Positions 44,545 to 51,675 of a DNA stretch of 64,000 bases are shown here, piece by piece. This DNA is from Alloboseaceae bacterium BT-24-1 (lineage in GTDB: Bacteria; Pseudomonadota; Alphaproteobacteria; Rhizobiales; Beijerinckiaceae). A program made the translations under genes and the position numbers. The stretch spans positions 186,001-250,000 of the forward strand of contig JAOYTL010000007.1 in the NCBI GenBank assembly GCA_025846845.1, in the 5' to 3' direction. Each line of letters begins with the position of its first letter. The stretch's first letter is position 1. The notes under the pieces are model-generated. The model did not search any database. It was not told the origin of the DNA and saw only the letters and a list, made by a program, of their open reading frames with translations.

Positions 44545-45474
44545 CTAAGCCGCTTCCGAACGCGTATCCCCGGCATCGACCCCCTCCACGGCGCGCAAGG
44601 CCGGGATCGCGAAATCGGTAAAGGCGCGCACGACCGGGCGCATGAAGCGCACGGAGGGGAAGGTCCAGAAGGCCTCGGTCGGCTTGACCTCATAGTCCGG
44701 TAAAATCCTGACGAGCCGCCCAGTCGCGAGTTCGTTCGAAACCAGGAGCTGCTGAACCGGGCCGGCAGCCCGGCCGGACAAAAGGGTCGCCGTGATCGCG
44801 TCGGCATGGTTCGTGCGCATGATCGGCCGCACCGCGACGTCGACCGCCTCGCCTCCACGCAGCAACGTCAGCATATCGCCCGGCGCCAGCAGTGTCGGCG
44901 TCGTCACCACGTCGATTTGGGAAAGGCGTTCCGGCGTCTCGATCGGCCCTGATCGGGCGAGAAACTGCGGGGCAGCGACGAGAATGCGGCGCACCAGGCC
45001 GAGCCGCCTGACGATCAGCTCCTGGCTATCCGGGCGGCCATAGCGCAACGCAAGATCGAAGCCTTCATAGACCAAATCGACCGCGCGATTCTCCAGCACC
45101 AGGTCGATGGTCACGCCGGGATGGCGCTCCTGGAAGGCCAGCGCGATCGAGTGGAGATGCCGGACGCCGATGCAGGACGGCGCATGCACGCGCAACAGCC
45201 CTTCGATCGTGCCCATCTCGTGGCGAACGCCCTCCAGCGCCGCATCGATGGTGGCAAGGGCGCTCCGGCTGGCCTCATAGAGCGCCTTGCCCTGCACGGT
45301 GGGGCGAACCATGCGCGCCGAGCGCTCCAGCAGGCGCGCGCCGACATGACGCTCGAGATTGCGCAGATGCTTGGTGACGGCGGGCTGCGACACGGAAAGA
45401 TCCCGCGCCGCGGCGGTCACCGAGCCGCGCTCGACAGTGCGCAGGAAAGCTCTGAGGGCGACCGCGATATCCAT
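44545..45474 (-). CDS. LysR family transcriptional regulator
   Basis: The 309-residue protein has an N-terminal winged helix (residues 1-60) with RGSVTAAARDLSVSQPAVTK and HLRNLERHVGARLLER, followed by the periplasmic-binding-like effector domain (ERHPGVTIDLVLENRAVDLV). LysR proteins often control a divergent neighbour; here that is the L,D-transpeptidase gene 106 bp away, but a link is not shown. The effector is unknown. Confidence 0.92.
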   Translation of the reverse strand: MDIAVALRAFLRTVERGSVTAAARDLSVSQPAVTKHLRNLERHVGARLLERSARMVRPTVQGKALYEASRSALATIDAALEGVRHEMGTIEGLLRVHAPSCIGVRHLHSIALAFQERHPGVTIDLVLENRAVDLVYEGFDLALRYGRPDSQELIVRRLGLVRRILVAAPQFLARSGPIETPERLSQIDVVTTPTLLAPGDMLTLLRGGEAVDVAVRPIMRTNHADAITATLLSGRAAGPVQQLLVSNELATGRLVRILPDYEVKPTEAFWTFPSVRFMRPVVRAFTDFAIPALRAVEGVDAGDTRSEAA

Positions 45475-45580
45475 ACATAGCCATTGGTTATGAGTACGAT
45501 CACCTTATAACGGATCGACGCTACCGCGGCAAATTGCTCTATCGCGTCACCAATCCCAACACGCGAGCTGACAGCCTAAA

Positions 45581-46270
45581 ATGCCCATCGACAGACGCCG
45601 CCTGCTGCTCGGCAGCCCGTTCCTTCTGTCCGGCTGCGTGACGAGACCGACGCCCGATCTGTCCAGCCAGGCGCCCGCCAATCGCCCCGACATGGTCGAC
45701 GCCGACTACGCCTCGATCTATGCGGCTGTCGCCGGCGAGCCCTTTCCGGTGCCGGCCGTCGATCTCGACGAGATCGAGCCCGAGTTCCTGCGGCGCGAGG
45801 TCGGCTATCGCTCAACCGAACCGCCCGGGACCGTCATCGTCGACCCGGCAGAGCGCTACGCCTATCTCGTCGGCGAACGTGGGCGTGCGATCCGCTATGG
45901 CATCGGCGTCGGCAAGGAAGAAGGCTTCAATTTCCGCGGCGCCGCGACGATCGCACGCAAGGCGCAATGGCCGCGCTGGACGCCGACGCCGGACATGATC
46001 CGCCGCGAGCCGCAACGCTATGGCCGCTATGCCGGCGGCCTCGCCGGCGGCACGGGAAACCCGCTCGGTCCGCGCGCGCTCTACCTCTATCGCGATGGGC
46101 GCGACACGCTGTACCGGCTGCACGGCACCGTCGAGCCCTGGACGATCGGGACGATGGTCTCGTCCGGCTGCATCCGGCTGCTCAACCAGGACATCCTGGA
46201 CCTCTATCGACGCGTTCCCGTCGGCAGCAGGGTCGTGGTGCTGGGATCGAACGCCGGCGCGGGCGTGTGA
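45581..46270 (+). CDS. L,D-transpeptidase (YkuD) lipoprotein
   Basis: The 229-residue protein has a short signal with the lipobox LLSGC, suggesting a lipid-anchored envelope protein. The YkuD domain spans about residues 80-225 with LHGTVEPWTIG and the catalytic cysteine in VSSGCIRLLNQD. Such enzymes form 3-3 peptidoglycan crosslinks or attach proteins to peptidoglycan, a common trait of Hyphomicrobiales. It is followed after 55 bp by the Lhr-type helicase gene. Confidence 0.92.
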   Translation: MPIDRRRLLLGSPFLLSGCVTRPTPDLSSQAPANRPDMVDADYASIYAAVAGEPFPVPAVDLDEIEPEFLRREVGYRSTEPPGTVIVDPAERYAYLVGERGRAIRYGIGVGKEEGFNFRGAATIARKAQWPRWTPTPDMIRREPQRYGRYAGGLAGGTGNPLGPRALYLYRDGRDTLYRLHGTVEPWTIGTMVSSGCIRLLNQDILDLYRRVPVGSRVVVLGSNAGAGV

Positions 46271-46325
46271 AAGACGCCAGCCTGCCGTTCCCTTTTCGTT
46301 CGGCAGAGCCTATCTCTGTCCTCCG

Positions 46326-48812
46326 ATGGATGCGCCCTCGCCTCTCCCGCCGGATTTCTCCGCCTGGTTCGCCAGCCGCGGCTGGAGCGTCCGGGCGCAT
46401 CAGCTCGCTCTGCTGGAGGAGGCGCGAGCCGGGTGCTCGACACTGCTGGTCGCGCCGACCGGCGCCGGCAAGACGCTCGCCGGCTTCCTGCCCTCGCTGG
46501 TCGAGCTGACCCAGCGCGGCACAGAGCGCGACGGGCTGCACACGCTCTATGTCTCGCCGCTGAAGGCGCTCGCGGTCGACATCGCCCGCAATCTCGAGAC
46601 GCCGATCCGCGAGATGGGCCTCAGCGTGAAGGTCGAGACCCGTACCGGCGACACCTCGCCGGCCAAGCGTGCGCGCCAGATCGAGCGGCCACCCGACATC
46701 CTCCTGACCACGCCGGAACAGCTCGCGCTGCTGGTTTCGCATCGCGATGCGAAACCGTTCTTCGCTGGCTTGCGCCGTGTCGTGCTCGACGAGTTGCACG
46801 CGCTCGTCACCTCCAAACGCGGCGACCTGCTCTCGCTCGACCTCGCCCGCCTGCGCGCCCTTGCGCCGCAGATGAGCGCGGTCGGCCTCTCGGCAACGGT
46901 GCGCGAACCGGCGGATCTGCAGGCCTATCTCGGCGGCGCCGAGACGCCGTCCGGCCTCGTCACCGTCAAGGGTGGCGCGAAAGCCGAGATCGGCATCATG
47001 GCGACGAGCCGCCGGCTGCCGCTGGCAGGGCATATCACCGCCCATGCCGTCGGCGACATCTATGCCGCGATCCAGGCCCACAAGCTGACGCTGGTCTTCG
47101 TCAACACCCGCATGCAGGCCGAGTTCATGTTCCAGGCGCTGTGGAGCGTGAACGAGGAGACGCTGCCGATCGCGCTGCATCACGGCTCGCTCGATGCCGG
47201 CCAGCGCCGCAAGGTCGAGGCGGCGATGGCGGCCGGCAAACTGAAAGCCGTCGTCTGCACCGCGACGCTCGATCTCGGCATCGACTGGGGCGATGTCGAC
47301 CTCGTCGTCAATGTCGGCGCACCCAAGGGCGCGAGCCGCCTGATGCAGCGCATCGGCCGCTCGAACCACCGCATGGACGAGCCCTCGCAGGCGCTATTGG
47401 TACCGTCGAACCGCTTCGAGCTGCTTGAATGCCGCGCCGCGCTCGATGCGGTGGCGGAGGCGGCGCAGGATACCCCGCCGCCACGGATCGGGGCGCTCGA
47501 CGTGCTCGCCCAGCATGTGCTGGGCGTCGCCTGCTCCGACGGCTTCGATCCCGACGCGCTTTATGAGGAGGTCCTGACAGCCTCGCCCTATGCCGATCTC
47601 GCCCGTGCCGATTTCGATGCTGTGGTCGATTTCGTCGCGACCGGCGGCTATGCGCTGAAGAGCTACGAGCGCTTCGCCAAGCTCCGGCAGAGCAAGGACG
47701 GGCTCTATCGCGCCAGCAATGCCCGCGTGATCCAGCAATACCGGATGAATGTCGGCACCATCGTCGAGTCGACCATGCTCAAGGTCCGGCTCGGCCGTTC
47801 GCGGCCGGCCCGTCCCGGCGGTCAGAAGATGCTCAGCCGTGGTGGGCGCATGCTCGGCGAGCTGGAGGAGTATTTCGCCGAGACGATGACGACGGGCGAC
47901 ACCTTCATCTTCGCCGGCGAGGTGCTGCGCTTCGAAGGCATCGTCGAGAACGAGGTGGTCTGCTCGCGCACCGCCGCCGGCACCGATCCGAAGATCCCGT
48001 CCTATAATGGCGGCAAGTTCCCGCTCTCGACCTTCCTCGCCGCCCGCGTCCGCGCCATCCTGGCCTCGCCGAAGGAATGGACGAAACTGCCCGACGAGGT
48101 CTCGTCCTGGCTGCATGCGCAGCGCCTGAAATCACGGCTGCCCAAGCCGGGCGAGCTTCTGGTCGAGAGCTTTCCGCGGGCGGGGCGCTTCTTCCTCGTC
48201 GCCTATCCGTTCGAGGGCCGCCTCGCCCACCAGACGCTCGGCATGCTGCTGACCCGCCGGCTGGAGCGGGCGCGGTTGAAGCCGCTCGGCTTCGTCTGCA
48301 ATGATTACGGCATCGCGGTCTGGACGCTCGGTGACATGGCGGCGGCGATCGCACGCGGATCACTCTCCCTGGACGAGCTCTTTTCGCAGGACATGCTCGG
48401 CGACGATCTCGAGGAGTGGCTGGCCGAATCGGCGCTGATGAAGCGCACTTTCCGCTCCTGCGCCGTGATCGGCGGCCTGATCGAACGGCGCTTTCCCGGC
48501 CAGGAGAAGAGCGGGCGGCAGGTGACGATCTCGACCGACCTCGTCTACGACGTGCTGCGTCGGCACCAGCCCGACCATGTGCTCTTGCGCGCCGCACGGG
48601 CCGATGCTGCGACCGGCTTGCTCGATATCGGCCGTCTGGGTCAGATGCTGACACGGATCAGTGGGCGAATCGTGCATCAGCCGCTCGCTCACGTCTCGCC
48701 GCTCTCGGTCTCGGTCATGCTCGAGATCGGGCGCGAGGCGGTCCATGGCGAAGCGGCCGACGAGATCCTGGCCGAGGCCGAAGCGCAGATGCTCGAAGAG
48801 GCGATGGCGTGA
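46326..48812 (+). CDS. Ligase-associated DEXH-box helicase (Lhr-core type)
   Basis: The start at 46326 gives 828 residues; the open frame upstream belongs to the transpeptidase region. It has Walker A APTGAGKTLAG, the DEXH motif VVLDELHALV, LSATVREP, and in the second RecA domain LVFVNTRMQAEFMF and MQRIGRSNHRMDEPSQ. A C-terminal winged-helix and Lhr domain follows. The family (TIGR-type ligase-associated helicase) is a 3'-to-5' ATP-dependent helicase that travels with the ligase, exonuclease and phosphoesterase, probably in DNA repair. Confidence 0.94.
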   Translation: MDAPSPLPPDFSAWFASRGWSVRAHQLALLEEARAGCSTLLVAPTGAGKTLAGFLPSLVELTQRGTERDGLHTLYVSPLKALAVDIARNLETPIREMGLSVKVETRTGDTSPAKRARQIERPPDILLTTPEQLALLVSHRDAKPFFAGLRRVVLDELHALVTSKRGDLLSLDLARLRALAPQMSAVGLSATVREPADLQAYLGGAETPSGLVTVKGGAKAEIGIMATSRRLPLAGHITAHAVGDIYAAIQAHKLTLVFVNTRMQAEFMFQALWSVNEETLPIALHHGSLDAGQRRKVEAAMAAGKLKAVVCTATLDLGIDWGDVDLVVNVGAPKGASRLMQRIGRSNHRMDEPSQALLVPSNRFELLECRAALDAVAEAAQDTPPPRIGALDVLAQHVLGVACSDGFDPDALYEEVLTASPYADLARADFDAVVDFVATGGYALKSYERFAKLRQSKDGLYRASNARVIQQYRMNVGTIVESTMLKVRLGRSRPARPGGQKMLSRGGRMLGELEEYFAETMTTGDTFIFAGEVLRFEGIVENEVVCSRTAAGTDPKIPSYNGGKFPLSTFLAARVRAILASPKEWTKLPDEVSSWLHAQRLKSRLPKPGELLVESFPRAGRFFLVAYPFEGRLAHQTLGMLLTRRLERARLKPLGFVCNDYGIAVWTLGDMAAAIARGSLSLDELFSQDMLGDDLEEWLAESALMKRTFRSCAVIGGLIERRFPGQEKSGRQVTISTDLVYDVLRRHQPDHVLLRAARADAATGLLDIGRLGQMLTRISGRIVHQPLAHVSPLSVSVMLEIGREAVHGEAADEILAEAEAQMLEEAMA

Positions 48813-49519
48813 CCCTGGCGGCGAAGGACACAGCAGGCGTAGCGTCCGAAGCCTTCATGCTCGGCCGGCTGGCGCTCGTGCCCGATCTCTCCGGCGCGCT
48901 CTACCTGCCGGACGAGCGCACGCTCGTCGTCGCCGACCTGCATCTGGAGAAGGGCTCGGCCTATGCGGCGCGCGGCGTGCTGCTGCCGCCCTATGATTCC
49001 GCCGCGACGCTCAGGCTGCTCGGCGCAGCGATCCTGCGCTACCAGCCGGCACGCGTGATCGCGCTGGGCGATTCCTTCCATGATCGCGGCGCCGAAGCGC
49101 GGATCGACGAGAGCTGTCTTGCGACTTTACGCGCCTTCCAGGCCGGCCGCGACTGGCTCTGGATCAGCGGCAACCATGACCCAATGATCTCGGCCGCGAT
49201 GGGGGGCACGGTGCTCGACGATCTCGACCTTCGCGGCGTCAGGTTGCGACACGAGCCGAGCCCTGCCGGTGCGCTGCCCGAGATCGCCGGGCATCTGCAC
49301 CCGGCCGCCAAGGTGCGGATGCGTGGCCGGGCGCTGCGCCGGCGCTGCTTTGCGCTGTCGCCGAGCCGCTGCGTCATGCCGGCGATGGGCGCCTATGCTG
49401 GCGGCCTCAATGTCCGCGACGCCGCCTTCCGGCCGCTCTTCGGCCTCGGCTTTTCCGCCCATCTTCTCGGCGACGGCCGCCTCTTCCGCATCGACCAGCG
49501 CCTGCTGCTTCCGGATTGA
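48809..49519 (+). CDS. Ligase-associated metallophosphoesterase
   Basis: A GTG start overlapping the helicase stop gives 236 residues. Metallophosphoesterase motifs are in order: VADLHLEKGSAY, ALGDSFHD, WISGNHDP and AGHLHPAAK. These provide the two-metal site. The family is the phosphoesterase of the Lhr-ligase-exonuclease repair cluster. It is separated by about 5 kb from the ligase and exonuclease, which are on the opposite strand. Confidence 0.92.
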   Translation: MTLAAKDTAGVASEAFMLGRLALVPDLSGALYLPDERTLVVADLHLEKGSAYAARGVLLPPYDSAATLRLLGAAILRYQPARVIALGDSFHDRGAEARIDESCLATLRAFQAGRDWLWISGNHDPMISAAMGGTVLDDLDLRGVRLRHEPSPAGALPEIAGHLHPAAKVRMRGRALRRRCFALSPSRCVMPAMGAYAGGLNVRDAAFRPLFGLGFSAHLLGDGRLFRIDQRLLLPD

Positions 49520-49540
49520 AGAGGCGCGGTCGCGGCGAGC

Positions 49541-49570
49541 TAGAGCGCTCCGCTGGTAATGGAGAGGTCG
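49541..49570 (+). pseudogene. Partial tRNA-Thr-like fragment
   Basis: Thirty bases, from TAGAGC through the GGTAAT anticodon region to AGGTCG, match 27 of 30 bases of the intact tRNA-Thr at 49715. The acceptor and T arms are absent. It spans the D-stem 3' side and the anticodon arm, so it looks like a remnant left by recombination at the tRNA gene, for example an old attachment site. Confidence 0.6.
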
Positions 49571-49714
49571 GGTGCCCTTCATTTTCAGATGCAAGGATAT
49601 GTGCGTAACAGGTTGCGTCGGCGCAGGGCTTGTGGCATCAGGACGCCGCTTCGGAACGGCGCGGCGCCTTCCGGGTCCTCACTCGACCCGAAACGCCAGC
49701 ATAAGCACGGTCCT

Positions 49715-49789
49715 GCTGCGGTAGCTCAGTGGTAGAGCACTCCATTGGTAATGGAGAGGTCGAGAGTTCAATCCTCTCTCGCAGCACCA
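49715..49789 (+). tRNA. tRNA-Thr (anticodon GGT)
   Basis: A 75-base cloverleaf can be drawn: acceptor GCTGCGG pairs with TCGCAGC (one G-U), D arm GCTC...GAGC, anticodon stem CTCCA/TGGAG with loop TTGGTAA giving anticodon GGT, T arm GAGAG/CTCTC with TTCAATC, discriminator A and an encoded CCA. It reads threonine ACC/ACU codons. tRNA genes are common integration sites, and the accessory region begins just downstream. Confidence 0.95.
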
Positions 49790-49907
49790 GTCTTTCCTCT
49801 TGAAATCATTGACGATTTCGCGGCCCCGTCGAGAATTGCCGCTTGTCGCTTTGCGCAGCTGGCAACAGACCGGTAACACGCGGCGGCGATTGCGCGCCGT
49901 TGATATG

Positions 49908-49939
49908 AAAAAGGCCGGCCCCGAAGGACCGGCCTTTTT
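49908..49939. terminator. Bidirectional intrinsic terminator
   Basis: AAAAAGGCCGG (49908-49918) pairs with CCGGCCTTTTT (49929-49939) around a 10-base loop, with a U-run on either strand. It can end the tRNA transcript on the plus strand and the minus-strand gene at 49957-50310, which stops 18 bp away. Confidence 0.88.
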
Positions 49940-49956
49940 GAGCTAGTTGCTGCGCT

Positions 49957-50310
49957 TCATGCGCCAGTCGGATCGACCATCGGATCCAAGCCGGCGAACT
50001 TGAGCAGCAGACGCCGCGCCATTGCGATCTCCCAATTCAGATCCTGGTCATCGCCGAGCCAGCTTGCCGGCATGACGTGATTTAGGAGCATGCGGACCTG
50101 CTTGGCGCGATCCTCATCGGACGTGGCCGGCATCGCCAGGGCCTTTTCCACCAGCGCCGAATGCTCATCGAGAATCGCGTCGGATTCCTCAGTGCCGGCC
50201 CCTTCAAGAGCGTAATCGAGCTCGACAAGCTGGTTTTCTGCCAGGGAGAGCATCGAAGAGGTCATGTTGGCGGCGGGAGTGAAGGAAGCGAGGGAGAGCT
50301 GAGCGGTCAT
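49957..50310 (-). CDS. Hypothetical protein divergent from the small repressor
   Basis: The 117-residue acidic protein, probably mainly helical, contains ENQLVELDYALEGAGTEESD and EIAMARRLLLKFAG. I recognise no family. It is transcribed away from the helix-turn-helix gene at 50391 across an 80-bp region with two palindromic operators, the layout of a phage or island lysogeny module. A role in that module is inferred from position only. Confidence 0.6.
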   Translation of the reverse strand: MTAQLSLASFTPAANMTSSMLSLAENQLVELDYALEGAGTEESDAILDEHSALVEKALAMPATSDEDRAKQVRMLLNHVMPASWLGDDQDLNWEIAMARRLLLKFAGLDPMVDPTGA

Positions 50311-50333
50311 GGCTTATGTCCTTAGGGGTTGCG

Positions 50334-50352
50334 ATCAACAGTTTCTGTTGAT
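50334..50352. promoter_or_regulatory. Palindromic operator O1
   Basis: ATCAACAG and CTGTTGAT are perfect inverted arms around TTT. The same core recurs at 50373-50389. Both lie between two divergent genes, one of which encodes a helix-turn-helix protein, so they are probably its binding sites. O1 sits close to the minus-strand gene start. Confidence 0.75.
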
Positions 50353-50372
50353 AATGTGCCTCACATACCCTG

Positions 50373-50389
50373 TCAACAGAAAATGTTGA
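50373..50389. promoter_or_regulatory. Palindromic operator O2
   Basis: TCAACA and TGTTGA are inverted arms around GAAAA, a variant of O1 with the same half-site. It ends one base before the repressor ATG, so bound protein would block its own translation start region or promoter. There is no ribosome-binding site other than bases within O2, which suggests leaderless or weak initiation. Confidence 0.7.
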
Positions 50390-50390
50390 A

Positions 50391-50645
50391 ATGACACCCA
50401 ATCAGTGCCGAGCCGCTCGAGCTCTCTTAGAAATGACGCAGCCCCAACTGGCAGCCGCAGCCGGCTTCGGGCTATCGACGGTGGTTGATTTCGAAAAGAG
50501 CCGGCGCGCCGTGCCTAGCGACAGCGTGGCGAAGTTGCGTGTGGCACTAGAAACGGCCGGGATCCAATTCATCCCTGAGAATGGCGGCGGCGCTGGCGTG
50601 CGCTTCAAGCTGCCAAGCGATCCCGCCCAGCCCGCCGCCTCGTAA
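50391..50645 (+). CDS. XRE-family helix-turn-helix regulator
   Basis: The 84-residue protein is almost all one HTH domain: ARALLEMTQPQLAAAAGFGL then STVVDFEKSRRAVP, followed by LETAGIQFIPENGGGAGVRF, a tail common in small XRE regulators of alphaproteobacteria. It probably binds the two TCAACA/TGTTGA palindromes upstream and controls itself and the divergent gene. It may be a former phage repressor or the antitoxin-type regulator of the island. Confidence 0.87.
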   Translation: MTPNQCRAARALLEMTQPQLAAAAGFGLSTVVDFEKSRRAVPSDSVAKLRVALETAGIQFIPENGGGAGVRFKLPSDPAQPAAS

Positions 50646-50755
50646 ATTCGAAGCCACCCCCTGGGGAGGGGGCGGCCGGTATTCTCCGCGACGCCCGATT
50701 GCAGCTCGCCAAATTTTTGGATTTTTGAAAACCTGCCGCTGGAGCGAGACATCAA

Positions 50756-51430
50756 TTAGCCGTCCTTTGCCGCCCTGCAGGTCTGGATCATGCGGCGAAC
50801 CATCATGTCTTGAACCTTCGCCCAAGGGCCAAATTTCGGAGTTCTCTCCAGCGGAATAGTGGTCAGCATATTCCGGTATGTAAGACCGCCGAAAATTACG
50901 TCCAGGCTGATGTCGGGCAACTCAGATTCGAGGACTCGCTGCCATCGCCTGGCATAAGAGGCGACGTTCAGAAGGAAATTGAGCTCTTTCCGAATCTGCC
51001 TATAGGCCCACTGCAGTGATTGTTCCGAGATCATATCGGAGACCAACTCTTGCCTTCTGAATTCTGCGTATTCCCGGCACTGTCGTGCGTTTATTTCTTG
51101 AAAGCACGATCCTCCAAAATATTTATCGATCCTTTTTCTTATGTCTTCCAAATCTCTCGATTTACTAACGCGCCGAAATTCGGGAGAAGATAAGTACTCA
51201 TTCATCGCAACCCGGACCGATATCGCCGAAAACGGCCAAGGAAATGGAATAGTGTATTTCTGAATATCATCTCCAGACCACCATTCAAATAAATAAATAG
51301 CTTCTTCATGATTTTTTGCTTTAAGTTCAATAGACAGCTCCTTTTTTACACGTTTATCATGGAATATTATAACCCATGACTTTCCTCTGTATATTAGTTT
51401 TCCATGCCGATTGCTAACGAGCGATGTCAT
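50756..51430 (-). CDS. AT-rich orphan gene, possibly a truncated or diverged integrase-like protein
   Basis: The 224-residue protein is much richer in A/T, Lys, Ile and Tyr than its neighbours, so it was probably acquired from another source. The middle part, IRKRIDKYFGGSCFQEINAR, then YAEFRRQ and QIRKELNFLLNVASYARRW, resembles the core-binding domain of tyrosine recombinases, and the N-terminus GKLIYRGKSWVIIFHDKRVK could fit an arm-binding domain. However, no catalytic domain with the Arg-His-Arg-Tyr set follows. It may be a truncated integrase or an unrelated cargo protein. Confidence 0.45.
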   Translation of the reverse strand: MTSLVSNRHGKLIYRGKSWVIIFHDKRVKKELSIELKAKNHEEAIYLFEWWSGDDIQKYTIPFPWPFSAISVRVAMNEYLSSPEFRRVSKSRDLEDIRKRIDKYFGGSCFQEINARQCREYAEFRRQELVSDMISEQSLQWAYRQIRKELNFLLNVASYARRWQRVLESELPDISLDVIFGGLTYRNMLTTIPLERTPKFGPWAKVQDMMVRRMIQTCRAAKDG

Positions 51431-51675
51431 TGTTCAAGCCCTGGTGAGGGCTGCTTATTTTCATTGGTTACGACAAGAGTCAATGACAAAAAAATGTCTC
51501 CTTATAGACTCTTCTTCAATTGGCGGAACATCCGACAATTGGCGAAAGAGGAGACAAATGGATACACGCAGGATACAGCGCTTGATCCGAAAATGAATTT
51601 TGGCTATACTAGAAAAAGCGTTCGTCCTCTCCCTGGTTTCGCCGCGCCAGACCCTGAATTTTGCAGGCGAGATCG
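51431..51675. other. AT-rich leader before the phage tail-fibre gene
   Basis: This stretch of about 245 bp is relatively AT-rich, and I see no convincing gene in it. It may hold promoters for the divergent AT-rich gene and the phage tail-fibre gene. Confidence 0.4.

Noticed and set aside
49679..49879. Minus-strand short frame across tRNA-Thr
   Set aside because: It is the antisense of a tRNA; such frames are common false genes.
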